A stretch of 64,000 nt of DNA from Epichloe hybrida (lineage: Eukaryota; Ascomycota; Sordariomycetes; Hypocreales; Clavicipitaceae), in contig JAFEKR010000022.1 in the NCBI GenBank assembly GCA_019022495.1, positions 248,001 through 312,000 of the forward strand. Reading direction: 5' to 3'. Both the position numbers and the translations under genes were made by a program. Of the stretch, positions 10,481-21,182 are shown one piece after another. Below the pieces are notes generated by a model that saw only the letters and a program-made list of their open reading frames with translations, was not told the DNA's origin and did not search any database. Positions within the stretch are counted from its first letter, which is position 1; each line of letters opens with the position of its first letter.

Positions 10481-11132
10481 CCTATGGTTATATGATTGAG
10501 ATGATGTCCCAGCGCCTCTTTTTTTGAAAATCATGGCTGTGATTTCCCTCCTTGTTAAGAGGGGGGCTCCCCTGTCTAATTTCGCACCTTCCAAGCATAA
10601 ACTACAAGCTCGACTCATAAGTCAATATGATTCATGCGACGTGCGCTTCCATCACGGGAGCAAAACCTGACTCGCCAGGCCCGTGGCAACATTGAATTTA
10701 TTTTTTTGGTAGTTGTTGCGCGTTGCATTCCGGAAATCCAAACTAGCAAAGTAATTTACAAGAGTATGTTTTCCACAAGGCTGACTCTTTGGGTTATTGT
10801 GATTTATTCCAGGTTTCTACACGTTAGAACCGCAACGCGCCGTCTCTCGACAATAGGTTGACGTAGAAACAACTAAGAAAGAAAAAAAAGCCCTGGGCCA
10901 GGCAACCACGCCTGACGTAGTTCCGTAACGCTTTTTCACCAAACCCTCTATTTGGAAAGGATAAAAAAAAGGAAGCAGCCGTATGTCCGTCAGTGATTGC
11001 CTGCATGAATCCTCATGAGGGAAAAAAAAAAAAAAAAAAAAGAGGGGGTTCATCATCCATGATCTTCATAAAGTTAGGGAGAAGAAGAAATTCCATGAAA
11101 ACAAGTCGCGTTGCCCTAGGCACGGCGAAGTC
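10481..11132. other. Intergenic, A-run
   Basis: No gene is visible. An A-run of about 20 lies at 11022-11041. The region holds the 3' flank of the unknown gene that follows on the minus strand. Confidence 0.5.
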
Positions 11133-11736
11133 TCAAGGCGACCTCGGCGCGTGGCATTTGCCCTTGAGCCACTCTATAGAGGTGCGCACGATGCGCCTCC
11201 CCTCCCCCTCGAGAGCAGGCGCTGTTCTACCATGGCCGTAGGTTGACGGGAGCGCCTCGTAGCCGCCCAGTATCTTCTCGAGCGCGAACAAGTGATGCAG
11301 CTGGCCCATCTTGACGGAGCCGGCCGACGACGAGCTGGACGTCCTGGAGCCCGATGGCGAATGCGGCCGAGCCCGAGGACACAGCTTGCTCGCCCTGCCG
11401 CCGGGGCCAGAGTGCGTCTCGGACCCGGGTCGTGGCGGGATCGACGCATGCGCAGAGGACTGCGCCGATGCCAGCTCGCGCACGAAGCCGTGATACGCCG
11501 CAGACGTGGTTGCGTCTTGGTCCGCTTCGGGTGCCGTTTGCGCCTGCCGGTCCCGTTGTCCTGGGGAGAGAAAGAAACTGTGAGAAGAAGAAGAAAGAAA
11601 GACGTGGGGCCGCTCCTCGCTACATACCTTTTGCTGTGTCCCTGGAGAGCCTCTTGATGCCGCAGAGCGGTAGTGGCGGGAGAGGCTTCGCGACGTATTC
11701 CGAGGTGTTCCGCCTCGGGGGCATAGAATTCGACAT
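11133..11736 (-). CDS. Unknown small protein, 178 residues
   Basis: Exons 11628-11736 and 11133-11560 join across a 67-bp intron (GTATGT to CCCCAG). I chose the ATG of MSNSMPPRRNTSEYVAKPLP because it gives a Pro-rich start typical of fungal proteins and the splice keeps the frame into QRDRQAQTAPEADQ. The middle is Ser/Pro/Arg-rich and probably disordered. The C-terminus has a more ordered look (VKMGQLHHLFALEKILGGYE, then RRIVRTSIEWLKGK). I do not recognise a domain, signal peptide or membrane segment. Start choice is the weakest point. Confidence 0.5.
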
Positions 11737-12529
11737 GGATTCCGGCCGACGGCGACTTCTTCAGATGGATGGGATCGTTGTTGTCTTTTTCTCTGCAACT
11801 TCTCGAGATGCAAGGCGTGTGAGTCGTGGAAAGCTGGAGCAAAGAAGGACAGGTTGGCAACGTCAGCGCTTGCTCTGTTCGCCTTGGTTCAAGCCGCTTT
11901 CTTGCAAGTTGTTTAGGGTTTTGATCCTGATTAGTGATGAGGTGCGAGTCGGGTTCAAACATGGCGCGCTTCGGCAGGGGAAAGGGGCATCGCATTGAAA
12001 AGACCATTTTAGGACATTTATGCTACGAGTTATTAGATATGGCGCGACTAGCCGATTTTGTGCGAGGAAGACAAGGGTTCTTTTTCTCTTCTCTTCTTCT
12101 TTACTTTTTCCCACTTTGGCTGATGGTGCCGGAGGTCGTTGAGGCATTTACGTTCTTGCGAGCGCCCAGATAAAGTGGGAGAAGCCGACGACTGACTCGA
12201 GTCGCGAGGAACATTGACTCCGCCTAGTGGGTGGTGTTATAGTCTTGGCGGGCTGCCTTTATTTTTTTGTTGTTCTACATACGAATTTATTATTTTTCTT
12301 ATTTGCGGAATTGTGGGAGCCGCATTATCATAGCCTCACTAAGCGAATCAGAATGAACACCAACGTCTCAACGTGCAGTTTCCACCGGCCTCGGTTTAAT
12401 AGCAGACTTGGATGGCTCATTCCGGCTTCATATATAGGATGACTCTCGAGACCAACGTTGTTCGTCAACGGCATCCATAACAAATTTTTTGATCCGAGGA
12501 TTCCCCCTGGTTCTACCCTTCCCTTGCGA
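11737..12529. other. Intergenic, no gene seen
   Basis: Normal composition with T-rich patches (about 12080-12110 and 12255-12305). It carries the promoter of the unknown minus-strand gene and runs into the lipase relic. Confidence 0.45.
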
Positions 12530-12679
12530 CCGGCGAACGTCTTCGGCTCTCCGCGCGTGGGAGATGATGGATTCGCAACCTTTGTCTCAAACCAGGCAAA
12601 CGGAAGGACGTACCGCGTCACCAACGGAGCGGATCCTGTTACCGATTCTCCGGGCATAGCAGTGATCATCACATCATGA
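12530..12679 (+). pseudogene. Class-3 lipase fragment
   Basis: The short frame reads NVFGSPRVGDDGFATFVSNQ and then RTYRVTNGADPVT. This is the strand and helix after the nucleophile elbow in fungal class-3 (filamentous) lipases, where Y(T/S)YGSPRVGN..FA.FV and RVTH..DPVP are family hallmarks and the Asp of DPV is part of the triad. Neither the GHSLGG elbow upstream nor the C-terminal His region downstream can be found, and the frame stops after 20 more residues. It is therefore an isolated exon-sized relic. Confidence 0.65.
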
Positions 12680-13113
12680 CCGTGGGTGAGTGGAAGGGAT
12701 CTGGGGTCCTGGATCACGAAACCGTGCCTTGGACCGGTCGTTGAGTCGTTAAGTGTGCGACTTGTTCTCTACGAGTGCACATATTCAACACATTCCAAGA
12801 CAGGATGAAGATGAGGCATTGATTCTTCAACCGAGGGGCCGCGTGAAGACAATGACGAAGACAAGAACGAAGACAAGAACGAAGACAATGGGTGGGTGGC
12901 ACCAAACCCCAAACCCCAGGGAGCCAGGACGGATCGAGAAGGTGGCCGACTTCTTGACTTCTTACCGCCCCGTGGCTCCTTCCCGATCTGCGATGCCACC
13001 CCCCGTCTTCTCCTTGCAGGAGAGAAGGCAGGCAGCCCCTCTTGGTCAAAGTCCAGAGAGTCCATCCCTCTGCACAACCATCTTCCCCGAGCAGGAGTTG
13101 ACGTCTCGTCAGA
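12680..13113. other. DPP4 upstream region
   Basis: This is the 5' flank of the peptidase gene. It contains a GAAGACAA-type imperfect tandem repeat at about 12845-12889. A long plus-strand frame overlapping here has no protein features. Confidence 0.4.
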
Positions 13114-15438
13114 ATGCGGGCAACATCAATCGCAAAGGCGGCAGCGGCTTTTTTGCCTCTCTGCGCCCAGCTTGGCCTCGCCATCGAACCGCCCCGAAAG
13201 CCTCACCAGGCCACGGGCAACGGGACTCGACTCCTCTCCTACAATGAGACCACCCCGTCTGCCACGATCCGCCCCGCTGATTTACACGTTCGGTGGTCAG
13301 GCACGGGCGGCGATGGGCAGTACATGACCACCAACAACAGATCCGACCTTGTCCTGGTCCATGTCGCGTCTGGCAAGGAAACCGTCTTCTGGCCCGCAGA
13401 CAAGCAGCTCAATCACACGAGAGATTTCTGGGTCCGTCACGATCAGCAGGCCATTCTGGTTGCCGCCAACGCAACTAAGCTGTACCGTCACTCCTATTCC
13501 TCAGACTATTTCACCGTTGACGTGGAGACGGGCAACAGCCATGCCCTGGTGGCGGGCCAAGCCGGCGATGTTCAGTATGCATGCATGGCGCCAACCGGCG
13601 AATCGATTGCCTTTGTCCGAGCCAACAACGTGTTTCTGCGAGACGCAGACGGCGTGGTCCATCAAATTACCAGCAATGGAGGCCCTGACATGTTCAACGG
13701 CGTGCCAGACTGGGTGTATGAAGAGGAGGTCCTCGGCGACCGGTCCGCACTGTGGTTCTCCCCCGACGCCAAGTACGTCGCCTTTCTGAGCTTCAACGAA
13801 ACAGGCGTCGGGACCTTCACCGTTCCCTACTACATGGCCGGCCAGAAGTTTGCGCCGTCCTACCCCAAAGAGCTGGAGCTGCGATACCCCAAGGTCGGGA
13901 CCACGAACCCCACCGTCGAGCTCAACATTCTCAACGTCGAGACAAGAAAAGTGGCCAGCGTGCCCATCGATGCATTCGCCAACGACGACACCATCGTCGG
14001 AGAAGTCAAGTGGGTGACGGACAGCCACGCGGCGCTCATCTATCGAGTCTTCAACCGCGTCCAAGACCAGGAGAGGCACGTCGTCGTCCACCCCGAGACA
14101 TTGGTCAGCAAGACGGTACGAAAACGCGACGGAAGCGATGGATGGCTGGAGAACTCGATGGCCATTTCATACGTGGGCGGGCTGCAGAACGCGTCCAACA
14201 AGACCTACTATGTCGACTTGTCGGATGAGTCGGGATGGATGCACATATATCTGCATTCTCTGGACGGGGGCCAGCCCGTGCAGCTGACCTTTGGCGAGTG
14301 GGAAGTCGCCTCGATTCTGCATGTCGATGCCGTCCGCAAACTCATCTACTTCAAGTCCACGACGCACCACAGCACCGAACGCCACATCTACAGTGTTTCG
14401 TACGAAACTCGAGAAATACAGCCGCTTGTAGATGACAAGGTCCCTGCCGTCTGGGATGCATCCTTTTCTCCAGAGGGAGGCTACTATATCCTCACCTATG
14501 CCGGCCCGGACGTTCCTTACCAGGAGGTGTACGCCGCCAACAGCACCACCAAGCCCATCCGCACCCTGACTTCAAATGGCGAGCTGTACAGGAAGTTGGA
14601 GGAATACAGCCTTCCCAACACCACCTACTTTGAGCTGAAGCACCCAGACGGCTTCACGTTGAACGCCATGCAGCAGCTGCCTCCCAATTTCGACCCTTTG
14701 AAGAAGTACCCATGCCTGTTTACTCCCTATGGCGGCCCCAACTCTCAGCAGGTCACAAAGGAATTCCAACCATACGGCTGGAAGGCCTACATCTCATCGG
14801 AGCCAGAACTCGAATACGTCGTGTACACGATTGACAACCGCGGCACAGGCTGCAAAGGCCGCAAGTTCCGGTCCTCGGATCTCGAGGCCAAGGACCAGAT
14901 CTGGGCCGCGCAGGAACTGTTGAAGCAAAACGCTTTCCTCGACGCCCGCAAAATCGGTATATGGGGCTGGTCATACGGCGGCTACCTGGCCGCCAAGGTG
15001 ATTGAAGCCGACTCGGGCGTCTTCACATTGGGACTGAGCACCGCTCCCGTGTCGGACTGGCGATTCTACGACTCTGTATACACGGAGCGGTACATGAAGA
15101 CGCCGGCCACAAACGCGGCAGGCTACAACAAGACTGCCGTGCGGAACGTGGGCGGATTCAAGAATGTCGCTGGCGTGTTCGCGCTGATGCACGGCACGGG
15201 CGACGACAACGTGCACTATCAGAACGGGGCCGTGCTGGCCGACTTGCTCGTGGCGGGGGGCGTGTCGCCCGAGAAGTTCAAGATGATGGCGTTTACGGAC
15301 AGCGACCACGGGATCAGCTTCCATGGCGCCAGCGCATTCATCTACAAATTCCTGACGGCCAGGCTTTGGGATGAAGTGCAGCGGCAGGAGAAGAAGCTGG
15401 TGCATCAGTGGAGTCGGAAACACGTGGGGGTTGTTTGA
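13114..15438 (+). CDS. Dipeptidyl peptidase 4, secreted (S9B)
   Basis: An intronless 774-residue protein with a signal peptide (residues 1-23, hydrophobic ALA..AAAFLPLCAQLGLA). DPP4 cuts X-Pro and X-Ala dipeptides from the N-termini of peptides outside the cell. The N-terminal two thirds form the eight-bladed propeller, including DWVYEEEV with the paired Glu that binds the substrate N-terminus. The C-terminal hydrolase domain shows GWSYGGY (nucleophile Ser620), GTGDDNVHY (Asp697) and DSDHGIS (His732), in the S9 order. Several N-glycosylation sites (NGT, NRS, NHT, NAT, NET, NTT) fit secretion. Length and all triad motifs match fungal secreted DPP IV, so it looks functional. Confidence 0.95.
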   Translation: MRATSIAKAAAAFLPLCAQLGLAIEPPRKPHQATGNGTRLLSYNETTPSATIRPADLHVRWSGTGGDGQYMTTNNRSDLVLVHVASGKETVFWPADKQLNHTRDFWVRHDQQAILVAANATKLYRHSYSSDYFTVDVETGNSHALVAGQAGDVQYACMAPTGESIAFVRANNVFLRDADGVVHQITSNGGPDMFNGVPDWVYEEEVLGDRSALWFSPDAKYVAFLSFNETGVGTFTVPYYMAGQKFAPSYPKELELRYPKVGTTNPTVELNILNVETRKVASVPIDAFANDDTIVGEVKWVTDSHAALIYRVFNRVQDQERHVVVHPETLVSKTVRKRDGSDGWLENSMAISYVGGLQNASNKTYYVDLSDESGWMHIYLHSLDGGQPVQLTFGEWEVASILHVDAVRKLIYFKSTTHHSTERHIYSVSYETREIQPLVDDKVPAVWDASFSPEGGYYILTYAGPDVPYQEVYAANSTTKPIRTLTSNGELYRKLEEYSLPNTTYFELKHPDGFTLNAMQQLPPNFDPLKKYPCLFTPYGGPNSQQVTKEFQPYGWKAYISSEPELEYVVYTIDNRGTGCKGRKFRSSDLEAKDQIWAAQELLKQNAFLDARKIGIWGWSYGGYLAAKVIEADSGVFTLGLSTAPVSDWRFYDSVYTERYMKTPATNAAGYNKTAVRNVGGFKNVAGVFALMHGTGDDNVHYQNGAVLADLLVAGGVSPEKFKMMAFTDSDHGISFHGASAFIYKFLTARLWDEVQRQEKKLVHQWSRKHVGVV

Positions 15439-15701
15439 TGACGAGAATTGAACACCCAAGGACTCTTTTATTCCTGTTAGATATTTCACTCCCGATTTTC
15501 GATAATGTAGATGATGATGATTATAATCTGTAATCCGTACATTGCAAGTTGATGTGGCCGACCGTGCTGTGTCCCCCCCACATCGGTTCCACTTTTCCAT
15601 CTGCGCCCGCCCCACTCCCAGACTGACTTATGTACGTACGTATGTACTGCTGCCAGCTAGATGGAACTTCGCTTCTTCTCCCCCAACGCCAAAACACCGC
15701 C

Positions 15702-17870
15702 ATGGACGGTCTCGACGAGTTCGAAAAGACACTGGCGGCGGAAAAGGCAGAGCGCGAGAAGACCGATCGGGGCCGCGAGGAGCGCCGTCAGCGCAAGCAC
15801 AAGCACAAGCACAAGCACAAGCACAAGCACAGACACCATGACCAAGATGATGATGGCAAAGACCAGGAGGACAGGCATGGTGGCCGCCTGCATCATGACG
15901 ACGATGGCCACGGACACGAACGGAGTCGGCATCATGACGACGATGGCCACGGACACGAACGGAGCCGGCAATATGACGACGATGGCCACAGACACAAACG
16001 GAGTCGGCACTCACGCGAGGGCGGCGACGACGAGCATCGGCCAAGCCACAGACACCACGGCCATCCAGACACCCCCGTACGCGATGCCTGGATGACGGCG
16101 CCGTCCGCCCTCGAGGTCGAGCATGTCCGCCGCCTGGAGCGCAAGGCTGAGCGGCCGCCCGCCCAAGAACCCAAGCGGGTGATTCACGCGCGCGAACTGA
16201 ACCAGGCGCATCTCCAGAAGCTCAACGACCTCAGCGACGGGATCCCCTCGCCCCCGCGACCAGAACCGGGGCCGCCGCCATCACTACCAAGCATCGAGCG
16301 GAAAGTAGACTACGTTTTCGGAGACTCGGGGTCCTCGTGGCGGATGACCAAGCTCCGCGGGGCGTACACGACCGCCGAGAGCAGCGGCCGGGCCGTCGAG
16401 GAAGTCGCCGCAGAGCGCTACGGCAGCCTGCGCGAGTTTGATGATGCGCGCGAGGAAAAAGAGGAAATGGAGCGTCGCGTCATCTACGGATCGGGATACA
16501 AGGAGAAGGATGTTCCGACGGGCCATCTGTACCTCGCCCGAGAGCAGCAGCAGCATCAGCATCAGCATCAGCATCAGCATCAGCAGAAACAAGACCAGTC
16601 CAGCCCGCGCCTCGAGCCAGGCCCGTCATCACCCGTCATCATCCCCGAAGAGCCAGCCCACCACGCAGCGGCCATGGACCAGACACAGCTCAACCGACTG
16701 CGCGCGCAAATGATGAGGGCCAAGCTGCGCCGGGCGCCCAACGCAGCACAGCTCGAACAAGAGTACGACCGCGCCGCCTCGTCGTTGTCGTCGTCGTCCC
16801 ACGCGCCCCAGGCCGCCGCCGTCGTCCTCGGCATCATGGACAACCCCCAACTGGCGGGCCCCCGAGGTGAGGCCCAGCCCGTCAACACCAGGCGCGGGCG
16901 CGAAAGAGGACTCGTCCAAGAGAATACCGACATGTCCCTCGAGGACATGGTCCGCGAGGAGCGCCGCACCAAGCGGGCCCCCGGCGGAGAAGGCCTCCGC
17001 CTCGCCGAGCGAATCGCCAAGGACGGCCAGTACGACAACGACCTGGACTACATGGACGAGAACGCAGAGAAGCTCGCCAAGAGAGTGCACAGGAGCGACA
17101 TGAGCCTCAAGAACACGGCCGTCTCGGACCTCGAGAGGATGGGCCGCATCCTCGACGCCTGCCCCCTCTGCCACCACGAGGACACGCGCCGGCCGCCGGC
17201 GGCGCCCGTCGTCGCCCTCGCCACGCGCGTCTTCCTCACCCTCCCGCCGCGGCCCGAGATCAGCCCCGGCGGGGCCGTCATCGTCCCCGTCTCCCACAGG
17301 GTGAACCTGCTCGAGTGCGACGACGACGAGTGGGAGGAGATGCGCAACTTCATGAAGGCCCTCACGCGCATGTACCACGACCAGGGCCGCGACGTCGTCT
17401 TCTACGAAAACGCCGCGCGCCCGCGCCGCCGCCAGCACGCCGCCATGGTGGCCGTCCCGATCCCCTACGAGCAGGGGGCCGTGGCGCCCGCCTTTTTCAA
17501 GGAGGCCTTCCTGTCTGCCGACGACGAGTGGGCGCAGCACGCCAAGGTCATCGACACGGCGGCCGCCGCCACGACCGGGGGCATGGGCAGGGCGGCCTTC
17601 CGGAGGAGCATAGCGAGGGAGGCGCCGTACTTCCACGCCTGGTTCTCGCTCGACGGGGGGCTAGGCCACGTCGTGGAGAATGAGCGTCGCTGGCCGACGG
17701 GCGACTTGTTCGCGAGGGAGGTGCTGGGCGGCATCGTGGGCGCCGAGCCGGCCGTCGTGAAGAAGCAGGGGAGGTGGCCGGGGACTAGTGGCCATGATGA
17801 CGCGCGCGTGGAAGCGTGGAAGAAGGCGTGGAGGAAGTTTGACTGGACGAGGGTCCTGGACGAGTCTTGA
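15702..17870 (+). CDS. CWF19-like pre-mRNA splicing / lariat-turnover factor
   Basis: I start at MDGLDEFEKTLAAEKAE (good CCATGG context), giving 722 residues; the frame is open further upstream without protein-like sequence. The last 280 residues carry the two Cwf19 domains. Landmarks are the Cys/His zinc-like ILDACPLCHHED, ATRVFLTLPPRPEISPGGAV, the HIT-like RRRQHAAMVAVPIPYE, and the C-terminal APYFHAWFSLDGGLGHVVE. Relatives bind the post-catalytic spliceosome and the debranching enzyme Dbr1. The N-terminal half is low complexity: a (Lys-His)n run, three copies of a His/Asp/Gly/Arg 13-residue unit (about 15890-16010), and a Gln-His run near 16545-16585. It lies 263 bp after DPP4 on the same strand. 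No intron is needed. Confidence 0.88.
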   Translation: MDGLDEFEKTLAAEKAEREKTDRGREERRQRKHKHKHKHKHKHRHHDQDDDGKDQEDRHGGRLHHDDDGHGHERSRHHDDDGHGHERSRQYDDDGHRHKRSRHSREGGDDEHRPSHRHHGHPDTPVRDAWMTAPSALEVEHVRRLERKAERPPAQEPKRVIHARELNQAHLQKLNDLSDGIPSPPRPEPGPPPSLPSIERKVDYVFGDSGSSWRMTKLRGAYTTAESSGRAVEEVAAERYGSLREFDDAREEKEEMERRVIYGSGYKEKDVPTGHLYLAREQQQHQHQHQHQHQQKQDQSSPRLEPGPSSPVIIPEEPAHHAAAMDQTQLNRLRAQMMRAKLRRAPNAAQLEQEYDRAASSLSSSSHAPQAAAVVLGIMDNPQLAGPRGEAQPVNTRRGRERGLVQENTDMSLEDMVREERRTKRAPGGEGLRLAERIAKDGQYDNDLDYMDENAEKLAKRVHRSDMSLKNTAVSDLERMGRILDACPLCHHEDTRRPPAAPVVALATRVFLTLPPRPEISPGGAVIVPVSHRVNLLECDDDEWEEMRNFMKALTRMYHDQGRDVVFYENAARPRRRQHAAMVAVPIPYEQGAVAPAFFKEAFLSADDEWAQHAKVIDTAAAATTGGMGRAAFRRSIAREAPYFHAWFSLDGGLGHVVENERRWPTGDLFAREVLGGIVGAEPAVVKKQGRWPGTSGHDDARVEAWKKAWRKFDWTRVLDES

Positions 17871-18231
17871 AACGCCTGACTGTATCATACATACATATGC
17901 ATGAATGGCTCCAACCTACGTCCCGACGTGTCCTTTTCTACGTACATGACGAGACCCCCTCCCTTTTCCAACGGACCACGCAGTATTACTCGTCAAAAAT
18001 CTCCCTGCCACTCTAATTACATGCACCTAATACCGGGTATCTCTAATTTTGTGCGAAATTATTACAATCAAGACACCCAAGAACCCGTTCGTTGAAAATA
18101 AATGATGAAAAGGAAAAAATTGCCAATGCCCCCCGTTTTACTTTGCTGGTTTCCAGAAACGTATATCCAAGGACGGAGGCCCGTTTTACTTTGCTTGTTT
18201 CCAGAAACGTATATCCAAGGAGGGAGGCCCT
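17871..18231. other. Convergent 3' flanks
   Basis: Short stretch between the ends of the CWF19-like gene and the hydrolase gene. It contains the 48-bp duplication listed separately and otherwise nothing. Confidence 0.5.
18134..18229. repeat. 48-bp tandem duplication, 3' of hydrolase gene
   Basis: Two units (18134-18181, 18182-18229) differ at only a few bases. Each contains TTTCCAGAAACGTATATCCA. They lie immediately beyond the stop codon of the hydrolase, in its probable 3' UTR. Confidence 0.85.
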
Positions 18232-21182
18232 TCATACCACCCGCCCGATTGTGCCCCTTCGCCCCCTTTCGCGATCCTTGCGTCCATCCGCGCCCGTCAG
18301 GCGCATCCAGTCCTCCCACTCCTTGCTCATCTCCATGAGCACTGAGCCCATGACTGTTGCGCTTGCCATCAAGCCGTGGCCTTCGCCTTCCAGCACGCGC
18401 ACCTCGCATCGTCTCATCGTCTTGCCGAGCCACTTGACGTTCTCGACGGGCACCCGCGTGTCTCTGCTGCCGTGGTGGATCACCACCGGCCGGGTGATGT
18501 CGACGTAGCGGAACCCGATTGTGTGCCTTCGCTCGAGACATACCAGGAGGTCGACGGCCGGGTTCGCCCCCGTGGTGGCCGATTCCCAGATGGCGTGGGT
18601 GAGCCGCGTGTCGTACGTCGCTTGCCGTTCCCTGTCGGCCATGGCATCAACCGCGGGCTCTGACGCGGTCGAGTGTCTGTCGGTGATGCCATTGCCGCCA
18701 ACGAGCGACTGCATCTGGTCCGCGTCTTCGCTCGTGCTGGGCGGCTCCGGACCCGGCTCGCTCCGTTGAGAATCCTCTCGCGCCTTCTTCTGTGCTGTGT
18801 TGTTTCCACCGTGCTCACTGTCGTGCACGGGATTGGTGTTGCGGTTGCCAGCACTGGTCCCGTCCTTGGCATGCGTGTTTGATTTGCGTTTTGTGCGCCT
18901 CGGGTTTTTGGGCAAAGAGCTCGTGATGGAGCTGCTCGTCGCCGTCATAAAACTGCTGTTGGCGGCCTTGAGAAGAGGTGTTGGCAAGGCTCTCAGGATC
19001 TTTTGTGATGTGGGAATGGCGTTGGTCGGTGGCAGCATCTGAGACCCTCCAAAGACGTTCATCTGGGATGGGGGAATCCAAGGTGCCAAGAGGTGAATCC
19101 GGCCTCTGATGTGTTGGGGCATGCGCAGGGCCGTTGCAAGAGCATATATGGCACCAGCTGAGTGAGCGAGAATGGAGAATTTAGTAATTTTGAGGGCCTG
19201 GCAGATGGCATAAACGTCGTCTGGAGTCAATTAGCATGCAATTCTCTTGCTCTCTTTTCTTTTCCTTTTTCTCTTTTTTTTTTCCTTTTTATTTTCCTTC
19301 CTCTCTTCTTCTTCTTCTTCTCTTCTTGCTTCCTTTCTTCAAGAAAACAAAAAAATCGCCACATCAGACGAAAACAGAAAGAGAAAAAATTTCACTCACC
19401 CGGCCAACTCAGCGGAGTTGTTGCACCATCGGCATATGACTCACTGTCACCGACACCAGGTCGGTCGGGGGTGATGAGACGGAGCTTTAGTGTCAGGGCC
19501 AGTTCGTCGTAAAAGGCCGTTATATATCTTGTCAAGCCCATCCCGACGCAGCAAAAGACGGCTGATCCGCTGGCATCGCCCACTTCGGAGAAAGAAATTA
19601 CGCGTCCACCCTGCGGGTGCCGAATCTTTTGCGACAGACGTGGTGAGCAGAGATACGACTCGACGGCATCGTCGACCGAGTCGGCAGAGGCTGGTCGCTC
19701 GTAGCCGGCAGGGTAAACGTTGAGAGATTGCGAGGGGTCTGGCGAGGCATTGGGGCTAGCTCTCGGTTCACTCCGGGGACTCAGTTGTCCGGACAATCGC
19801 TTCAGACGGGAACTGTTCCGCTTGAGCCCCGGCGGCTCCCTCGGACCGGGACTGAGGCGCCCTGAAAATCGACCGCTCCTGCGATCGGCCTTGTCGTCGC
19901 CACGTCGTCGTTGAGCTACAGCTGGGAAGGGAGCCGCTCCTTCGTCAGCGTCCGTGGTTGACCCGATGTCGATGGAGTCAAAAGTTGCGTGTGCCACTCT
20001 TGATGCCGAAACGGGAGACGCAGGAAACTCGTTCGGTCCCAGCAAGAACGACTTGCCATGTACCGCCGTGACCGCCGTGTCGGCGGAGCCTGTCCGCTTA
20101 TGCTGCTGCTGCTGCTGCTGTTGCTGCTGTCGGGCTGCAGGCACATCTCGCTGACCACGAGCTTGCTCTTCCGCCTCGAAAATGACGTGTCCAACGACGG
20201 GAGTGTCACCGCCTGGTTTCGACGACCGACGACCGCTCGATCGCTTCTGCTTCGTCCGTGGCCTTCTCAAGCTCGATTCTCGCGTAGGAACTGGCTGAGA
20301 AATTCCGTACATGGTCTTTTCCTTGACTGCCGGGTTGTCACCGTGCGAGCCTGGCTCTTCGCTGATGGCAGTTTCGGCCAGGAAAGCATCCGGTTTACCG
20401 CCATGATTCATGCTGCCAGATGCTCCCGCCGCTGCGCCGTCTATACTGCCCGTTCGTCCCGGTGGTCGCTTTCGCTCAAACTCTTGTTCCCGAAGTCGCT
20501 CCTTGGAGTTCATGTACATGAGTGCCTTTGTGGTCCGGCCGGTCCTCTTGCCCCAGCTATCATGTGCTCGGTGCTGTGACAGCTCTGGAGTCGGCCCGCC
20601 GGCAGCACCGCCGCGCTCTATGGACAAGTTGCCGATGCTGTGCGTGTCTTCATTCTTGGAGGTAGTAGAACCAGGTGATGATGGGCGGGATGTGATGCTG
20701 CCACTGCTGCGGATCAAGTTTCGGAAGCCAGATCCACTGCTATCACGACTGGGACTGCGGGCTTGGGGGCTCTTTGCACCGGTCAAGGGCGAATATGCTC
20801 TCGTTGGCTTGGAGGTGCGGATTGTAGGCGGGCTCGCAGCGAGTGTATCAAGAGATGTCGGAGGGTTTGCGGTATCCTGGAGGTCAGATCGGGCGTAGGC
20901 GCCGTAATCGACTCCAAAACTCCCAGACAAGGGGCTCGACGGGCTCGGCAGACCAAAGTTGACGGCGGCAGGCTGCGACTCGAAGTGATGGTTGGCGGGC
21001 TGGGAGATGGCACTCAGGCTGGTGATGAGGTTGGATATGACCTCGGGGGAGGCGGGAGGGATGCTGGCGGGTTTCGTTCCCTGCGGCGACCTTTGGCGAG
21101 AGCTGCGAGCGACGTGGAAGTGGTGACGGGTCGGGATGGGGGGCGCGTCTCGGTCGGGAGAGCCCGCATATCTGAGATCCAT
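18232..21182 (-). CDS. Alpha/beta hydrolase with long disordered N-terminus
   Basis: Exons 19400-21182 and 18232-19220 flank a 179-bp pyrimidine-rich intron (GTGAGT to CCAG) and give 923 residues. The start is the ATG of MDLRYAGSPDRDAPPIP. Residues 1 to about 515 are Ser/Pro/Arg-rich and disordered, with a Gln run. The hydrolase fold follows: VFCCVGMGLTRYITAFYDEL, LITPDRPGVGDSE, nucleophile elbow LAHSAGA (Ser615), HHGSRDTRVP (Asp848) and EGEGHGL (His876). A long polar insertion of about 130 residues splits the cap region. The triad is complete, so an esterase or lipase activity is likely, but the substrate is not readable. The intron joins LSWP-DDVYAICQ in frame. Confidence 0.8.

Noticed and set aside
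16629..17636. 335-codon minus-strand open frame
   Set aside because: Antisense to the Cwf19 domains, which are clearly the real product.
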